This document shows positions 40,729 through 49,645 of a stretch of 64,000 bases of DNA, one piece after another. The DNA lies in the NCBI RefSeq assembly GCF_003670115.1, contig NZ_QQTY01000003.1, forward strand, positions 620,001 to 684,000, written 5' to 3'. The stretch's first letter is position 1; each line of letters starts with the position of its first letter. The stretch comes from Natronorubrum halophilum (lineage in GTDB: Archaea; Halobacteriota; Halobacteria; Halobacteriales; Natrialbaceae). The notes under the pieces were generated by a model. The model did not search any database and was not told the DNA's origin. It was given only the letters and a program-made list of their open reading frames with translations. The translations under genes and the position numbers were made by a program.

Positions 40729-42826
40729 CGGTAGTCACCTCCGGGTGATCGCGGTCGCTGTCGGGCGGTCCTCCCGCCGCCGATGCCCTGCACGTCGGCA
40801 TTACGACGGTCGAATCGCCGCTGTGTCGAACGGCGTAGCGCTGCTCGCGGCAGTGCAGCGTCGCCTCTGTCGTGCCGAGACACGGCCCGGAGCCGAAGCC
40901 CGCTGCGGGCTCGGCAACCGGCGTCCCCGACTCGACGCCCAGGCCGAGCGCGGCCCGGGCGAAGCCGAACGCGCTCCCGGCGCTCCAGGCGGCCGGCTCG
41001 CAGGAATCGGGATGGCGAGCTCGGCCCTCGTTCACGTCGGAGTCGTCGAGGCCGACCAGCAACTCGGGGAATCCCCAGCGACCGGAGTCGCCGGTCGCGC
41101 CGGCCGCTAGCGCGTCCAGTCCGCGCTCGACCAGCACTGCGGCGGCGTCGTCGCGGCCGTAGCGCGCACAGCCCATCGCAGCGATGCTGGTGTCGTGGGG
41201 CCAGACGCTGCCGCGGTGGTACGACAGTGGGTCGAACGCGACGTGGGATGCCGAGTACGTGCGGAGCCCGGCGTCGGTCAGCATGTCCGGGGCCAGCAGC
41301 CTGCCGATCACGTCGTCGGCGCGCTCCGACGGGACGATCCCGCTCCAGAGTGCGTGGCCCTGGTTCGAGGCGACGGCTTCGACCACACCGTCGGCGTCGA
41401 GCGCGAGCGCGTAACACTCCTCGTCAGGTAGCCAGAACTCCCGGTCGAACGCCTCGCGGAGACGCCCCGCGCGTTCGTCGAGGCGCTGTGCGAGGTCGCC
41501 GTCGTCGCGGGCCGCCGCGAGCTCGGAGACGCCCCGAAGCGCGCGGTAGGCGTACCCCTGCACTTCCGCGAGAGCGATCGGCGGCGTCGCGGCGGTTCCG
41601 TCGGGTCGCGCGATCGCCCGGTCGCTGTCTTTCCACCCGTGGTGGGTGAGCCCGTAGTCGTGGTCGTGTGGTTCGTACCACGCGAATCCGTCCTTGTCGC
41701 CGGTTGCGACCGTCCACTCAACGGCCCTGAGGGCGGCGTCGTACAGCTCGTTGGTGATCGCATCCTCACCGGCCCACTCTGCGTAGGCGGCGACGAGCGC
41801 CGCGAACAGCGGTGTCGCGTCGACCGTCCCGTAGTACGGCGAGCGGATCGACCGGCCGAGCGCCGGCAGGTCGCCCCGTCGTCCCTCGTGGGGGATCTTG
41901 CCCGGCTCGGCGAGCGTCTCCGGATCGGTCGTAGAGGCCTGTCGCCCGGCGAAGTAGGTTAGCACGCTCCGGGTCAGGTCGGGAGCGAACGGCAGCGTCT
42001 GGAAGCCGACCAGCAGCGCGTCCCGCCCGAACGGCGCGACGAATCGCGGTGCGCCGGCGGCGGGGACGCCCGCGGGCAGCACGAGCGCCCGCAGAGTGTC
42101 GGCGGCGACGTCGAACAGCCCAGGATGCGACGCCATCGACACCGACGGATCGAACGACAGGTCGACCCGACCACGTATCGGCCGGAGCCGCGCCGTCGCG
42201 ACGACTGACGTCTCGTCGCCCGGCGGGATCTCCAACGTTCGTTCGACGACCGCGCCGGCGGTGTCAGTACCGGCTTCCACGGACGTGGTCCGACCGCCCT
42301 CCAACTGGACCGTCGCGCCCCGTGTCGTCCCGTCGGGGGACGTTCCAGACAGTTCCGCGCCGCTCTCGCGGTCGGACGCAGTCGCGTCCCGATCGACCGG
42401 GTCGCGCGCCGCGAAAAAGCCTGGGCACTCGAAGACGTGTTGGAAGTCGGACGCGACGGTCAATTCGACGTCGACGACGCGCTCTTCCGGCGTGTAGTTC
42501 CGGAGCGTCGTCTCGACGGTCACCACGTCGCCGTCGATGGCGACGTCCTTCTTCAGCAGGAACCGTCGAGCGTCGCCCCGGCCCTCGCCGGGCGCGGCAC
42601 CGACCAGCACGGTTGTCATGCCGTCCGCCCCGGCCTGCCGATCGAGCCGGTCCCAGCCGCTTTCGGGCGCGTCGCGGTCGGTCACCGCGACCTCGAACTC
42701 GCTGAGGTACTGCGTATCGTTGGCGTACACGCCGGTTCCGGCGTGATCGGAACGGACGTCGCCGCGCTCCCCGACGACACAGACGATGCCGTCGCAGACC
42801 GCTAGCGCGCAGCCGTCCGGAATCAT
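40721..42826 (-). CDS. Debranching-type glucosidase (GDE/GH63-like)
   Basis: A 701-residue protein with an N-terminal glycogen-debranching-type beta domain (about residues 1-220: RSDHAGTGVYANDTQYLSEF, RRFLLKKDVAIDGD) and a C-terminal (alpha/alpha)6 barrel (about 255-640), with RFVAPFGRDALLVGFQTLPF, then PHEGRRGDL and FAWYEPHDHDYG. The later NEGR-type sequence (LSYHRGSVWPHDTSIAAMG) matches the GH63/MGH-like catalytic section. It is cytoplasmic (no signal). It likely hydrolyses the imported oligosaccharide; glucosylglycerate- or trehalose-like substrates are possible. It overlaps both MalK genes by 4-8 bases. Confidence 0.82.
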   Translation of the reverse strand: MIPDGCALAVCDGIVCVVGERGDVRSDHAGTGVYANDTQYLSEFEVAVTDRDAPESGWDRLDRQAGADGMTTVLVGAAPGEGRGDARRFLLKKDVAIDGDVVTVETTLRNYTPEERVVDVELTVASDFQHVFECPGFFAARDPVDRDATASDRESGAELSGTSPDGTTRGATVQLEGGRTTSVEAGTDTAGAVVERTLEIPPGDETSVVATARLRPIRGRVDLSFDPSVSMASHPGLFDVAADTLRALVLPAGVPAAGAPRFVAPFGRDALLVGFQTLPFAPDLTRSVLTYFAGRQASTTDPETLAEPGKIPHEGRRGDLPALGRSIRSPYYGTVDATPLFAALVAAYAEWAGEDAITNELYDAALRAVEWTVATGDKDGFAWYEPHDHDYGLTHHGWKDSDRAIARPDGTAATPPIALAEVQGYAYRALRGVSELAAARDDGDLAQRLDERAGRLREAFDREFWLPDEECYALALDADGVVEAVASNQGHALWSGIVPSERADDVIGRLLAPDMLTDAGLRTYSASHVAFDPLSYHRGSVWPHDTSIAAMGCARYGRDDAAAVLVERGLDALAAGATGDSGRWGFPELLVGLDDSDVNEGRARHPDSCEPAAWSAGSAFGFARAALGLGVESGTPVAEPAAGFGSGPCLGTTEATLHCREQRYAVRHSGDSTVVMPTCRASAAGGPPDSDRDHPEVTTDG

Positions 42827-43926
42827 TCGATCACCTCGCAGTCGGCGCCGAACCGATGGACGGCGTCGGCCGGCAGTTGGAGCGTTACGGCCGATCCGGA
42901 ACTGACAGCACCGGGTCGGTCGCGCAGGCGCGCAGTAACTTGATCACCGCTGCATTCGACCTCGATCTCGTAGGCGTTGCCCAGCGGTTCAACGACGAGC
43001 ACCTCGCCGTCGATTTCGTAAGCCTGTCCGCCGCCGGTCTGCTGGCCGCCTTCCTCGGCGATCGCGACGTCCTCCGGTCGGACGCCGACGGTCGACGTGC
43101 CCGCGAACGAGTCGTCGGACGCGCCGGTCGTCAGCCGGTCGGGGTCGAGGAAGTTCATTGACGGCTCACCGAGGAACCCGGCGACGAACTCGTTGACCGG
43201 GTTCTCGTAGACCTCCTTCGGCGTGCCGACCTGCTGGAGTTCACCGTCGTTCATCACCGCGACCCGGTCGGCCAAGCTCATCGCCTCCTCCTGGTCGTGG
43301 GTCACGTAGACGGTGGTCGTGCCGAGGTTCTGCTGGAGGCTCCGCAGCTCCGAGCGTGTCTGGACACGGAGCTTGGCGTCGAGATTCGACAGCGGCTCGT
43401 CCATCAGGAACGCCTTCGGTTCGCGGACGATGGTCCGCCCCAGCGCGACGCGCTGGCGCTGGCCGCCGCTGAGCTGCCCAGGCTTGTTGTCCAGCAGGTC
43501 GTCGATTTCCAGCAGTTCAGCGGTACGTTGGATCTGTTCGTCGGCTTCCTCGTCGTCGACGTCCATCTTCCCGAGCGGGAAGGCGAGATTCCCTCGCACG
43601 GTCTTGTGAGGGTATAGCGCGTAGCTCTGGAACACCATCGAGAGGTCCCGCTTCTGGGGCAGCGTCTCTGTGATCTCCGCGTCGCCGAGCTCGATGCTGC
43701 CCTCGGTCGGCACTTCCAGGCCGGCGATCATCCGCAGCGTCGTCGACTTGCCACAGCCCGAGGGGCCCAGCAGGACGAGCAACTCGCCGTTCCGGATCGT
43801 CAGGTCGAGATCGTCGACCGCGACGAGGTCGTCGTACCGCTTCGTGACGCCCCGGAGTTGGATCTCCGAGTCCTCGTCGGAGCTGAGCGAGGCGGCGTCG
43901 GCGGTAGGGGTGCGTTCAGTTGCCAT
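42823..43926 (-). CDS. Sugar ABC transporter ATP-binding protein, MalK type (first copy)
   Basis: A 367-residue MalK/UgpC-type ATPase with Walker A GPSGCGKST, signature LSGGQRQRVALGRTIVREPK, Walker B AFLMDEPLSNLDAKLR and switch His VYVTHDQEEAM. A TOBE domain follows. The acidic N-terminal extension of ~20 residues (TPTADAASLSSDEDSEIQLR) is not part of the fold. It follows directly the permease gene (1-base gap) and is the natural partner of the MalF/MalG pair. Confidence 0.93.
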   Translation of the reverse strand: MATERTPTADAASLSSDEDSEIQLRGVTKRYDDLVAVDDLDLTIRNGELLVLLGPSGCGKSTTLRMIAGLEVPTEGSIELGDAEITETLPQKRDLSMVFQSYALYPHKTVRGNLAFPLGKMDVDDEEADEQIQRTAELLEIDDLLDNKPGQLSGGQRQRVALGRTIVREPKAFLMDEPLSNLDAKLRVQTRSELRSLQQNLGTTTVYVTHDQEEAMSLADRVAVMNDGELQQVGTPKEVYENPVNEFVAGFLGEPSMNFLDPDRLTTGASDDSFAGTSTVGVRPEDVAIAEEGGQQTGGGQAYEIDGEVLVVEPLGNAYEIEVECSGDQVTARLRDRPGAVSSGSAVTLQLPADAVHRFGADCEVIE

Positions 43927-43927
43927 G

Positions 43928-44839
43928 CTATCCCTCCACCGCCCCGAAGGTCAGGCCCTCAACCATGAACTTCTCCAGATAGGTAAACATCACGATCAGC
44001 GGGATGCTCGTCAGCAGCGACGCCGCCATGATCTGGCCCCAGACCTGCCGGAAGCTCGAGGACAGCGCCTCGATGCCGATCGGCAGCGTGAACACGCTCT
44101 GGGACTGGAGGAAGATGCTGGCAAACAGGTATTCGTTCCACGCAATCATGAACGTGAAGAAGAACACGGCCACGATCGCGGGCGCCGATAGCGGCAGTGT
44201 GATCTTGAAGATCACTTCCAGTCGCGAGTAGCCGTCCATGATCGCCGCCTCCTCGATCTCCTCGGGGATCGACCGGAAGTAGTTGCCCAGCATGTACAGC
44301 GAGACGGGCAGCGTCTGAACCAGGTACGTGATGAACAGGCTCGCCAGCGAGTCGACGAAGCCGAGCCAGACGATCACCTGAAACATCGGTACGACCAGCA
44401 GGATGCCCGAGAACATGTACACCATCAGCACACCGCGAGACATGAGCCCGCGCCCGCGGTAGTCCAGGCGGGCGAAGCTGTAGGCCCCGAACGTGGCGAC
44501 GAGCACCGACGCGCCAGCCGTCGTCGTCGCGATGATGAAGCTGTTCTTGAAGTACGTCACGAACGGGAACGTCTCCGGCCCGAACACGGTTCGGTAGTGA
44601 TCGAGCGTGATGTCCTGCGGAATCAGCGTTGGTGGGAGCGAGTACAGGCTCGACTCGGGCAGCACGCTCGCCACGGTCATGTAGTAGAACGGGAACAGCG
44701 TGACCAGCAGCGTCAGCCCCAGCGCGACGTAGAACACGACGCGTTCGGCCAGCGACGTTTCGATGGTGTTCTCGCCGACGCCGAGTGCGGTCTTGAACGA
44801 GTCGACGACGTGTCGGTATGTGGATTGTTTCGTGCTCAT
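43928..44839 (-). CDS. Sugar ABC transporter permease, MalG type
   Basis: A 303-residue permease with six membrane helices. The EAA loop reads EEIEEAAIMDGYSRLEVIFK, ITLPLSAPAIVAV, the MalG-type cytoplasmic contact with MalK. The N-terminal helix (ERVVFYVALGLTLLVTLFPF) is typical. It partners the MalF-type protein 4 bases upstream for carbohydrate uptake. Confidence 0.92.
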   Translation of the reverse strand: MSTKQSTYRHVVDSFKTALGVGENTIETSLAERVVFYVALGLTLLVTLFPFYYMTVASVLPESSLYSLPPTLIPQDITLDHYRTVFGPETFPFVTYFKNSFIIATTTAGASVLVATFGAYSFARLDYRGRGLMSRGVLMVYMFSGILLVVPMFQVIVWLGFVDSLASLFITYLVQTLPVSLYMLGNYFRSIPEEIEEAAIMDGYSRLEVIFKITLPLSAPAIVAVFFFTFMIAWNEYLFASIFLQSQSVFTLPIGIEALSSSFRQVWGQIMAASLLTSIPLIVMFTYLEKFMVEGLTFGAVEG

Positions 44840-44843
44840 CGTA

Positions 44844-45734
44844 TCACCAGTCCAGCGCCCAGGCGACGTACGCGAGGACGAACACGATGAGCGCTAGGAA
44901 TAGCACCATCGAGATCGCAGCCGCCTGTCCGTGCTGGTAGTTCGCGAATGCGACTTTGTACGCGTAGATCGGCAGTGTGTCGACCCGGCGGGTCAGCAGC
45001 CAGATGTCGGCGAACTTGTTGAAGTTCCAGATCCAGCGCAACAGGAACACCGTTGCCAGGATGTACTTCAGTTCCGGCAGCGTGATATCCTTGAACTGGG
45101 CGAACTTCGAGGCGCCGTCGATCTTCGCGGCCTCGTACATGTCGCCGGGGATAGCCTGGACGCGCGCGATCAGCATCAGAAACGCGAACGGGAAGTACCG
45201 CCACGCGTCAATGAGGATAACGCTCCAGATCGCGGTATCGCCGTTGCTCAGCAGATCGATATTTCCGGCGTACAGTCCCAGGAGGTCGCTGCCGATGTAT
45301 GGAACGATACCGTAGAGCGGATCGAGCATGAACCGCCAGACGAACGCGACCGAGATCAGCGGCGCGACGTACGGCAGCAGCACCATCCCGCGGAGGTACC
45401 GGCGACCGCGGAACGAGCGGTTGAACAGCAGCGCCGTCCCGAGCCCGCCCAACGTCGCCAGCGTCGTGCTGAAGAACGTGAACACGATCGTCGTCCGGAG
45501 CGCCGACCAGAACGCGCTGCTCCCGAACAGGCTGTAGTAGTGCTCTAACCCGACCCACTGGGGCGCTTCGTCCGGTCTGAGCGGTACGACTGTGAAGCTC
45601 AGGTAGACGTTGTACAGCACCGGGTAGAGGATCACCGCCGTGATCAGCAACAGCGCGGGCGCGATCAGCGCGTACCCCAGCAGCGCCTCCTTTTCCTCGA
45701 TCGTCCGGTCGCCGCTACGAGTGAGTGTGACCAT
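44844..45734 (-). CDS. Sugar ABC transporter permease, MalF type
   Basis: A 296-residue permease with six membrane helices, starting with a short basic-acidic N-terminus (DRTIEEKEALLGYALIAPAL). The EAA loop is GDMYEAAKIDGASKFAQFKD, followed by ITLPELKYILATVFLLR. It lies between the binding protein gene (21-base gap) and MalG. It forms the heterodimeric channel of the sugar importer. Confidence 0.92.
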   Translation of the reverse strand: MVTLTRSGDRTIEEKEALLGYALIAPALLLITAVILYPVLYNVYLSFTVVPLRPDEAPQWVGLEHYYSLFGSSAFWSALRTTIVFTFFSTTLATLGGLGTALLFNRSFRGRRYLRGMVLLPYVAPLISVAFVWRFMLDPLYGIVPYIGSDLLGLYAGNIDLLSNGDTAIWSVILIDAWRYFPFAFLMLIARVQAIPGDMYEAAKIDGASKFAQFKDITLPELKYILATVFLLRWIWNFNKFADIWLLTRRVDTLPIYAYKVAFANYQHGQAAAISMVLFLALIVFVLAYVAWALDW

Positions 45735-45755
45735 TGTGAAAGAGCTACGGTGGAG

Positions 45756-47069
45756 TCAGTTGATCACGTCGCGCATCTGGGAGGCGACGTCGTCGGCGAC
45801 CGTCTGGGCGTCCTCGCCCTCGGAGACGCGCCGCACGGCCTGCGCGACGAGGTTGCGACTCGTGATCTCGCCGAACGCCGGGATCATCTGGCCGTCGACG
45901 TAGCCGAACCGCTCGATGTTGTCGAACGCTCCCGAGATGTTGCTCAGGGTCTCCTGGCCCCACTCCTGGAGCGTCTCGTTGTCGCGGTAGGCCTCGCTCT
46001 CGGCCACCGACTGGAGCACGGGGTTCATCCCGCCGGGCGCCATGTGCAGGAAGTCGATGTACTGATCCCCGGTGAGCACGTGCTTGACGTACGCTTCGGC
46101 GACCTCGCGGTTCTCGTCCGAGACCGTGTCGATGACGTTGAACAGCACGAGCTGGCCGAACGAACTGCGCCGGTCGTTCTCGATGTACGGCGCGAACGCC
46201 GTGTCGCCGGCCATCCCGTCCGTGTTGCTCGAGATGTCGCCCATGATGTACGAGGAGTACATGATCATGTGGCACTGCTCGTTGAGGTACGTGTTGTTGG
46301 CCGTCTCGAACGTTTCGGCGCCTGGCGGACTGTACTCCGCCAGCGAACCGTAGAAGTCGAGCGCCTCGACCATCTCGGCGCTGTCGAACACGATCTCGCC
46401 GTCGCCGTTCAGCACTCGCGCGCCGTTCGAGCGCGCGTAGGGCGTGAAACACTGGCGCGCGAACGGCGTCTCGTCGGAGCCGACGACGATGCCGTACTGG
46501 TCGTTGTCAGGGTCGTGCAGCGTCTCGGCGGCCTCGAGGATGGCGTCCCACGTCGTCGGCGCGGAAAGACCTGCGTCGTCGAACGCGCTCTGGCGGTACC
46601 AGAACCCCTGCACCCAGCCGTGGGCTGGCACCGCGAGCAGGTCCCCGCCCCCGGAGGTCGCCAGCGACAGCGCCCCCTCGTAGAAGTCGTCGCGTCCGAT
46701 GCTATCGACGACTGACTCGGCGGACTCCGTCGAGAGCAAGTCTTCGCTTCCGAGGTTCTGCATGGGGTCGAGTCCCCACTCGCCGAACGCGGGAAGCGTC
46801 CCCGAGGCGGTCGCTGAAGAGATCTGCGTCGGTAGGTCCCCTTCCTCGACCGAGACCATGTCGATCGTGCCGTCGCCCTCGGACTCGTAGCTCTCGATCA
46901 GGCCTTTGATCACTTCTTGGCGATCCTGCTCGACCTGCGTCGTCCAGTACGTCGTCGCATCGTCGTCGCCGCCCCCGCCCATACAGCCCGCGAGTCCGCC
47001 AGCGAGCATCGCCGCGCCGATCCCTTTCAGCACCGTTCGCCGTTCGCGCCCGGTCGTCGGATCTGTCAT
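45756..47069 (-). CDS. Extracellular sugar-binding lipoprotein (family 1)
   Basis: A 437-residue solute-binding protein of the maltose/trehalose class. The N-terminus is a Tat lipoprotein signal: RERRTVLKGIGAAMLAGGLAG followed by a lipobox Cys and a Gly/Asp linker. The body has the periplasmic-binding fold, with YWTTQVEQDRQEVIKGLIES near the start, GFWYRQSAFDDAGLSAPTTW and GDQYIDFLHMAPGGMNPVL. ATG 47069 is chosen because the signal begins right there; the frame is open to 47093. A TATA-like tttaagtatat on the minus strand at about 47096-47109 serves as promoter. First gene of the importer operon, divergent from trmB. Confidence 0.92.
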   Translation of the reverse strand: MTDPTTGRERRTVLKGIGAAMLAGGLAGCMGGGGDDDATTYWTTQVEQDRQEVIKGLIESYESEGDGTIDMVSVEEGDLPTQISSATASGTLPAFGEWGLDPMQNLGSEDLLSTESAESVVDSIGRDDFYEGALSLATSGGGDLLAVPAHGWVQGFWYRQSAFDDAGLSAPTTWDAILEAAETLHDPDNDQYGIVVGSDETPFARQCFTPYARSNGARVLNGDGEIVFDSAEMVEALDFYGSLAEYSPPGAETFETANNTYLNEQCHMIMYSSYIMGDISSNTDGMAGDTAFAPYIENDRRSSFGQLVLFNVIDTVSDENREVAEAYVKHVLTGDQYIDFLHMAPGGMNPVLQSVAESEAYRDNETLQEWGQETLSNISGAFDNIERFGYVDGQMIPAFGEITSRNLVAQAVRRVSEGEDAQTVADDVASQMRDVIN

Positions 47070-47095
47070 GGTAATCCGTGTCGATATGCGCAAAT

Positions 47096-47110
47096 CATAT
47101 ACTTAAAACT
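47096..47110 (-). promoter_or_regulatory. Probable promoter of the sugar importer operon
   Basis: The minus strand reads AGTTTTAAGTATATG here, an archaeal TATA-type element about 30 bases before the binding-protein start at 47069. The short distance suggests a leaderless or near-leaderless transcript. No perfect TrmB palindrome was found next to it. Confidence 0.5.
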
Positions 47111-47136
47111 TTGTGTGAGCACATTCACTGGAGTTA

Positions 47137-47604
47137 CTACTCGTGGCGCTCGCCTGTCGTCCGCGGATTCGGTGGTTCGTCGGGGACGTCTTGGCCATCG
47201 CGGACGCGGTCGAAACCCAAAGCTAGTCGATCCCCTTCAATCGTGGCGGCCGCAACCGCGACGCCGCCCACCTCGTAACCGATTAGATCGGGACGAACAG
47301 CGTAGTAGAACGGTCCGCAACTCGCGTGCGCCGAGTGCTACCTCGACTTCGTCGTCCGACATCTCGGCGCCGAGCGATGCCGACGCGGCACCGATCGGCG
47401 GTTCGGTTGCGGCGCCCGCCGCCGCGTCGACGACGTCGACCAAGAGAACGCCCGGCCCGATCGTCGCCCGCCGTGGCGCTCCGCGAGGTCGATCACCTGG
47501 TCGAAGTACCGCCGCTGCAGGTCTCACAGCGTCGGCTGGTCGTGCGTGTACCCGACGTCCGTGTGACAGAGGTGAACGAGATGTACCTCCGAGACGCTGC
47601 TCAT
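47137..47604 (-). pseudogene. Collapsed gene with a GH38/DUF5054-like start
   Basis: ATG at 47604 opens EVHLVHLCHTDVGYTHDQPT, resembling the start of alpha-mannosidase-type (GH38) or DUF5054 proteins, but an in-frame TGA follows at once (about 47527). DLQRRYFDQVIDLAERHGG continues beyond it. After frame changes, a C-terminal-looking segment (YYAVRPDLIGYEVGGVAVAA, then LGFDRVRDGQDV) ends at TAG 47137-47139. Most of a large gene is missing. A TATA-like element on the minus strand (about 47619-47632) precedes it. It is probably a lost glycosidase of the sugar locus. Confidence 0.6.
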
Positions 47605-47735
47605 ACGGCGGATACATAACGAAAATATATAAGTATTTGCCAGCGGTTGTATACTACAGTGAATTCTACTCGCCCAGCTCCTCCGACCGAGATCGGCACG
47701 GCACCCAAGCCCCTGTACGAACAAGGAGGCCGATA

Positions 47736-48830
47736 ATGGACGAAGACGAGTTACGCGACGGGCTGCAGGAAGCGGGTCTTTCTCAGTACGAGGCCGACGC
47801 CTACCTCGCCGTGCTAGAGCGGGGGACAGCGCCCGCGGTCAAGATCGCCGAACAGACAAGCATTCCCAAGTCCCGGATCTACGACGTTCTCGAGGATCTC
47901 GAGCAGGACGACTACGTCGAGACGTTCGAGCAGGACTCAGCGCTGTCGGCCCGCCCGCGCGATCCCGCGGAGGTAATGTCGAACCTCCAGCGGCGCGCTA
48001 ACAGGCTCGTGACGACCGCTGAAGCGATCGAGGATCGCTGGGAGCGCCCCGAGATCAGCGGCCACAAAATCTCGATCGTCAAGCGATTCGACTCCGTCGT
48101 CGAACAGTTCCGGGTGGCCGCCGCCGACGCGACCAACCGGATCCAGATCGCGGTCTCGCCCTCGCAGTTCAAAGCCGTCCGACCGACGCTGGCCGACGCC
48201 GTCGACCGCGGCGTGTTCGTCAAGCTCTGCGTGACGACTGGCTTGGAGGATCTACACGTCGTCGACGACATGTCGTTCGAGGACGTCGCGACCGAGGTTC
48301 GCCACCGGACGCTCCCGGCACCGTTCACCGCGCTGGTCGACCGCTCCCACACGTTCTTCTCCTCGCAGTCCCACCCGACCGACCAGTACGGCATCATCAT
48401 CGACGACCTCACCCTGACGTACGTGTTCCACTGGTACTTCCAGGGCGCGCTCTGGGGGACCTGGCCGCACGTCTACGACTCGGTCGCTGAGGGTGCGAAA
48501 CTGGAGTACGTCGACGTCCGCGAGTGCGTCCAGGACATTGCGCCGATCATCAACGACGGGACGACGATCCCGGCCACTGTCCGTGGGTTCGATGTCCAGA
48601 CCGGCGAGGACGTCACGCTGTCTGGCGAGATCACCGAGATAATCTCTGCGGCGCCGCCGAACGACGACGGCTCGCTGACGCTGACACAGCTCGCCGGCCA
48701 GGCGACGATCGTCCTCGAGTCCGACGAGCGGGAGTACGGCGTCGGCGGACGTGGTTCGACGCTCGAGGACGTCGAGGCGACCCGAGTCGTGCTCGACGAG
48801 CCTGACAGCTGGACGGAGGGGATGAACTGA
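47736..48830 (+). CDS. TrmB-family sugar-responsive regulator
   Basis: A 364-residue regulator with an N-terminal winged HTH (residues ~5-75: GLSQYEADAYLAVLERGTAP, AEQTSIPKSRIYDVLEDLEQ), a short coiled linker, and a C-terminal sugar-binding/effector domain (about 110-360) of the TrmB type. A strong Shine-Dalgarno GGAGG at 47726-47729/47725 lies about 7 bases before ATG 47736, which decides the start; a longer frame reaching back to 46917 covers other genes and is rejected. TrmB proteins sense sugars and control transport and glycolytic genes. Divergence from the importer and co-directionality with the next two genes suggest control of the whole locus. Confidence 0.88.
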   Translation: MDEDELRDGLQEAGLSQYEADAYLAVLERGTAPAVKIAEQTSIPKSRIYDVLEDLEQDDYVETFEQDSALSARPRDPAEVMSNLQRRANRLVTTAEAIEDRWERPEISGHKISIVKRFDSVVEQFRVAAADATNRIQIAVSPSQFKAVRPTLADAVDRGVFVKLCVTTGLEDLHVVDDMSFEDVATEVRHRTLPAPFTALVDRSHTFFSSQSHPTDQYGIIIDDLTLTYVFHWYFQGALWGTWPHVYDSVAEGAKLEYVDVRECVQDIAPIINDGTTIPATVRGFDVQTGEDVTLSGEITEIISAAPPNDDGSLTLTQLAGQATIVLESDEREYGVGGRGSTLEDVEATRVVLDEPDSWTEGMN

Positions 48831-48832
48831 CG

Positions 48833-49645
48833 ATGCGCTACGGACTCAACCAAGCTGGATTCCCCACCGACGAGTTCGCGGAGACCTGCCCGATCCTCGC
48901 TGCGGCTGGCTACGACGGCGTCGAGCCGAACGTCGAGCGCGACGGCCCGCTAACGACCGATGACGGTCGCCGAGAGGCCGCCGAGGTGGTCGCGGCGCAC
49001 GGTCTGACCGTCCCAGCGATTTCGACGATCAGCCACTGGGAGTATCCCCTCTCCAGCGATGACGACGAACTGCGCGAGATCGGCCTCGAGATCGGGCGCG
49101 ACATGATCGATGCCGCCGCGGCGCTGGACGCCGAGGACGTTCTGATTGTTCCCGCCGTAATCGAGGACGGCGCAAGCTACGATGCCGACTACGAGCGCGC
49201 CGTCGACTCGGTCCGCAGGCTCACGGACTACGCGGCCGACCGCGACGTCGGCGTCGCGATCGAGAACGTCCAGAACAACTTCCTGCCCTCGCCCGACGAG
49301 TTCGCAGCGTTCCTCGACGACGTCGAAGACGCCGGCCCCGTCGGGGCGTACTTCGATGTCGCCAACGCGCTCCGCTCCGGGCTGCCGAGCCGCTGGCTGC
49401 ACGCGCTCGAGGGCCGCATCGCGAAGATTCACGTCAAGGACTGGCACACGGACGCCCATCGGGTAACCTACCCGCCGCAGGGCGACATTAACTGGGCGCG
49501 CGTGCTCGATGCTTTCGACGCGATCGGGTACGATGACTGGATCACCGCCGAGGTGCCCGCCTACCCGTCGTTCCCCGAACGGATGCCCCCGGATATCCTC
49601 GACACGATGCGGTTCCTCTTCGAGGACGGGGGTGATCGCCGATGA
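48833..49645 (+). CDS. Sugar phosphate isomerase/epimerase (xylose isomerase-like TIM barrel)
   Basis: A 270-residue TIM-barrel protein of the xylose isomerase-like/AP endonuclease 2 superfamily. Metal ligands fit VAIENVQNNFL (Glu), GAYFDVANALR (Asp), KIHVKDWH (His), and ITAEVPAY (Glu). Members convert keto sugars or polyols such as inosose or allulose. It follows trmB by 2 bases and overlaps the next start by 4 bases, so all three are one operon. The substrate is not determined. Confidence 0.85.
   Translation: MRYGLNQAGFPTDEFAETCPILAAAGYDGVEPNVERDGPLTTDDGRREAAEVVAAHGLTVPAISTISHWEYPLSSDDDELREIGLEIGRDMIDAAAALDAEDVLIVPAVIEDGASYDADYERAVDSVRRLTDYAADRDVGVAIENVQNNFLPSPDEFAAFLDDVEDAGPVGAYFDVANALRSGLPSRWLHALEGRIAKIHVKDWHTDAHRVTYPPQGDINWARVLDAFDAIGYDDWITAEVPAYPSFPERMPPDILDTMRFLFEDGGDRR

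Noticed and set aside
42049-42705. Arg-rich plus-strand frame of 218 codons over the debranching-type glucosidase
   Set aside because: Antisense shadow; composition is extreme and the minus frame is a clear glycosidase.
47096-47136. TrmB-binding palindrome in the importer promoter
   Set aside because: Only a 4-bp dyad (GTGA-N6-TCAC) was found near 47114-47130, too weak to call.
46917-48830. Long 637-codon version of the TrmB gene
   Set aside because: The upstream part covers the binding-protein start and a pseudogene; the Shine-Dalgarno and HTH place the start at 47736.
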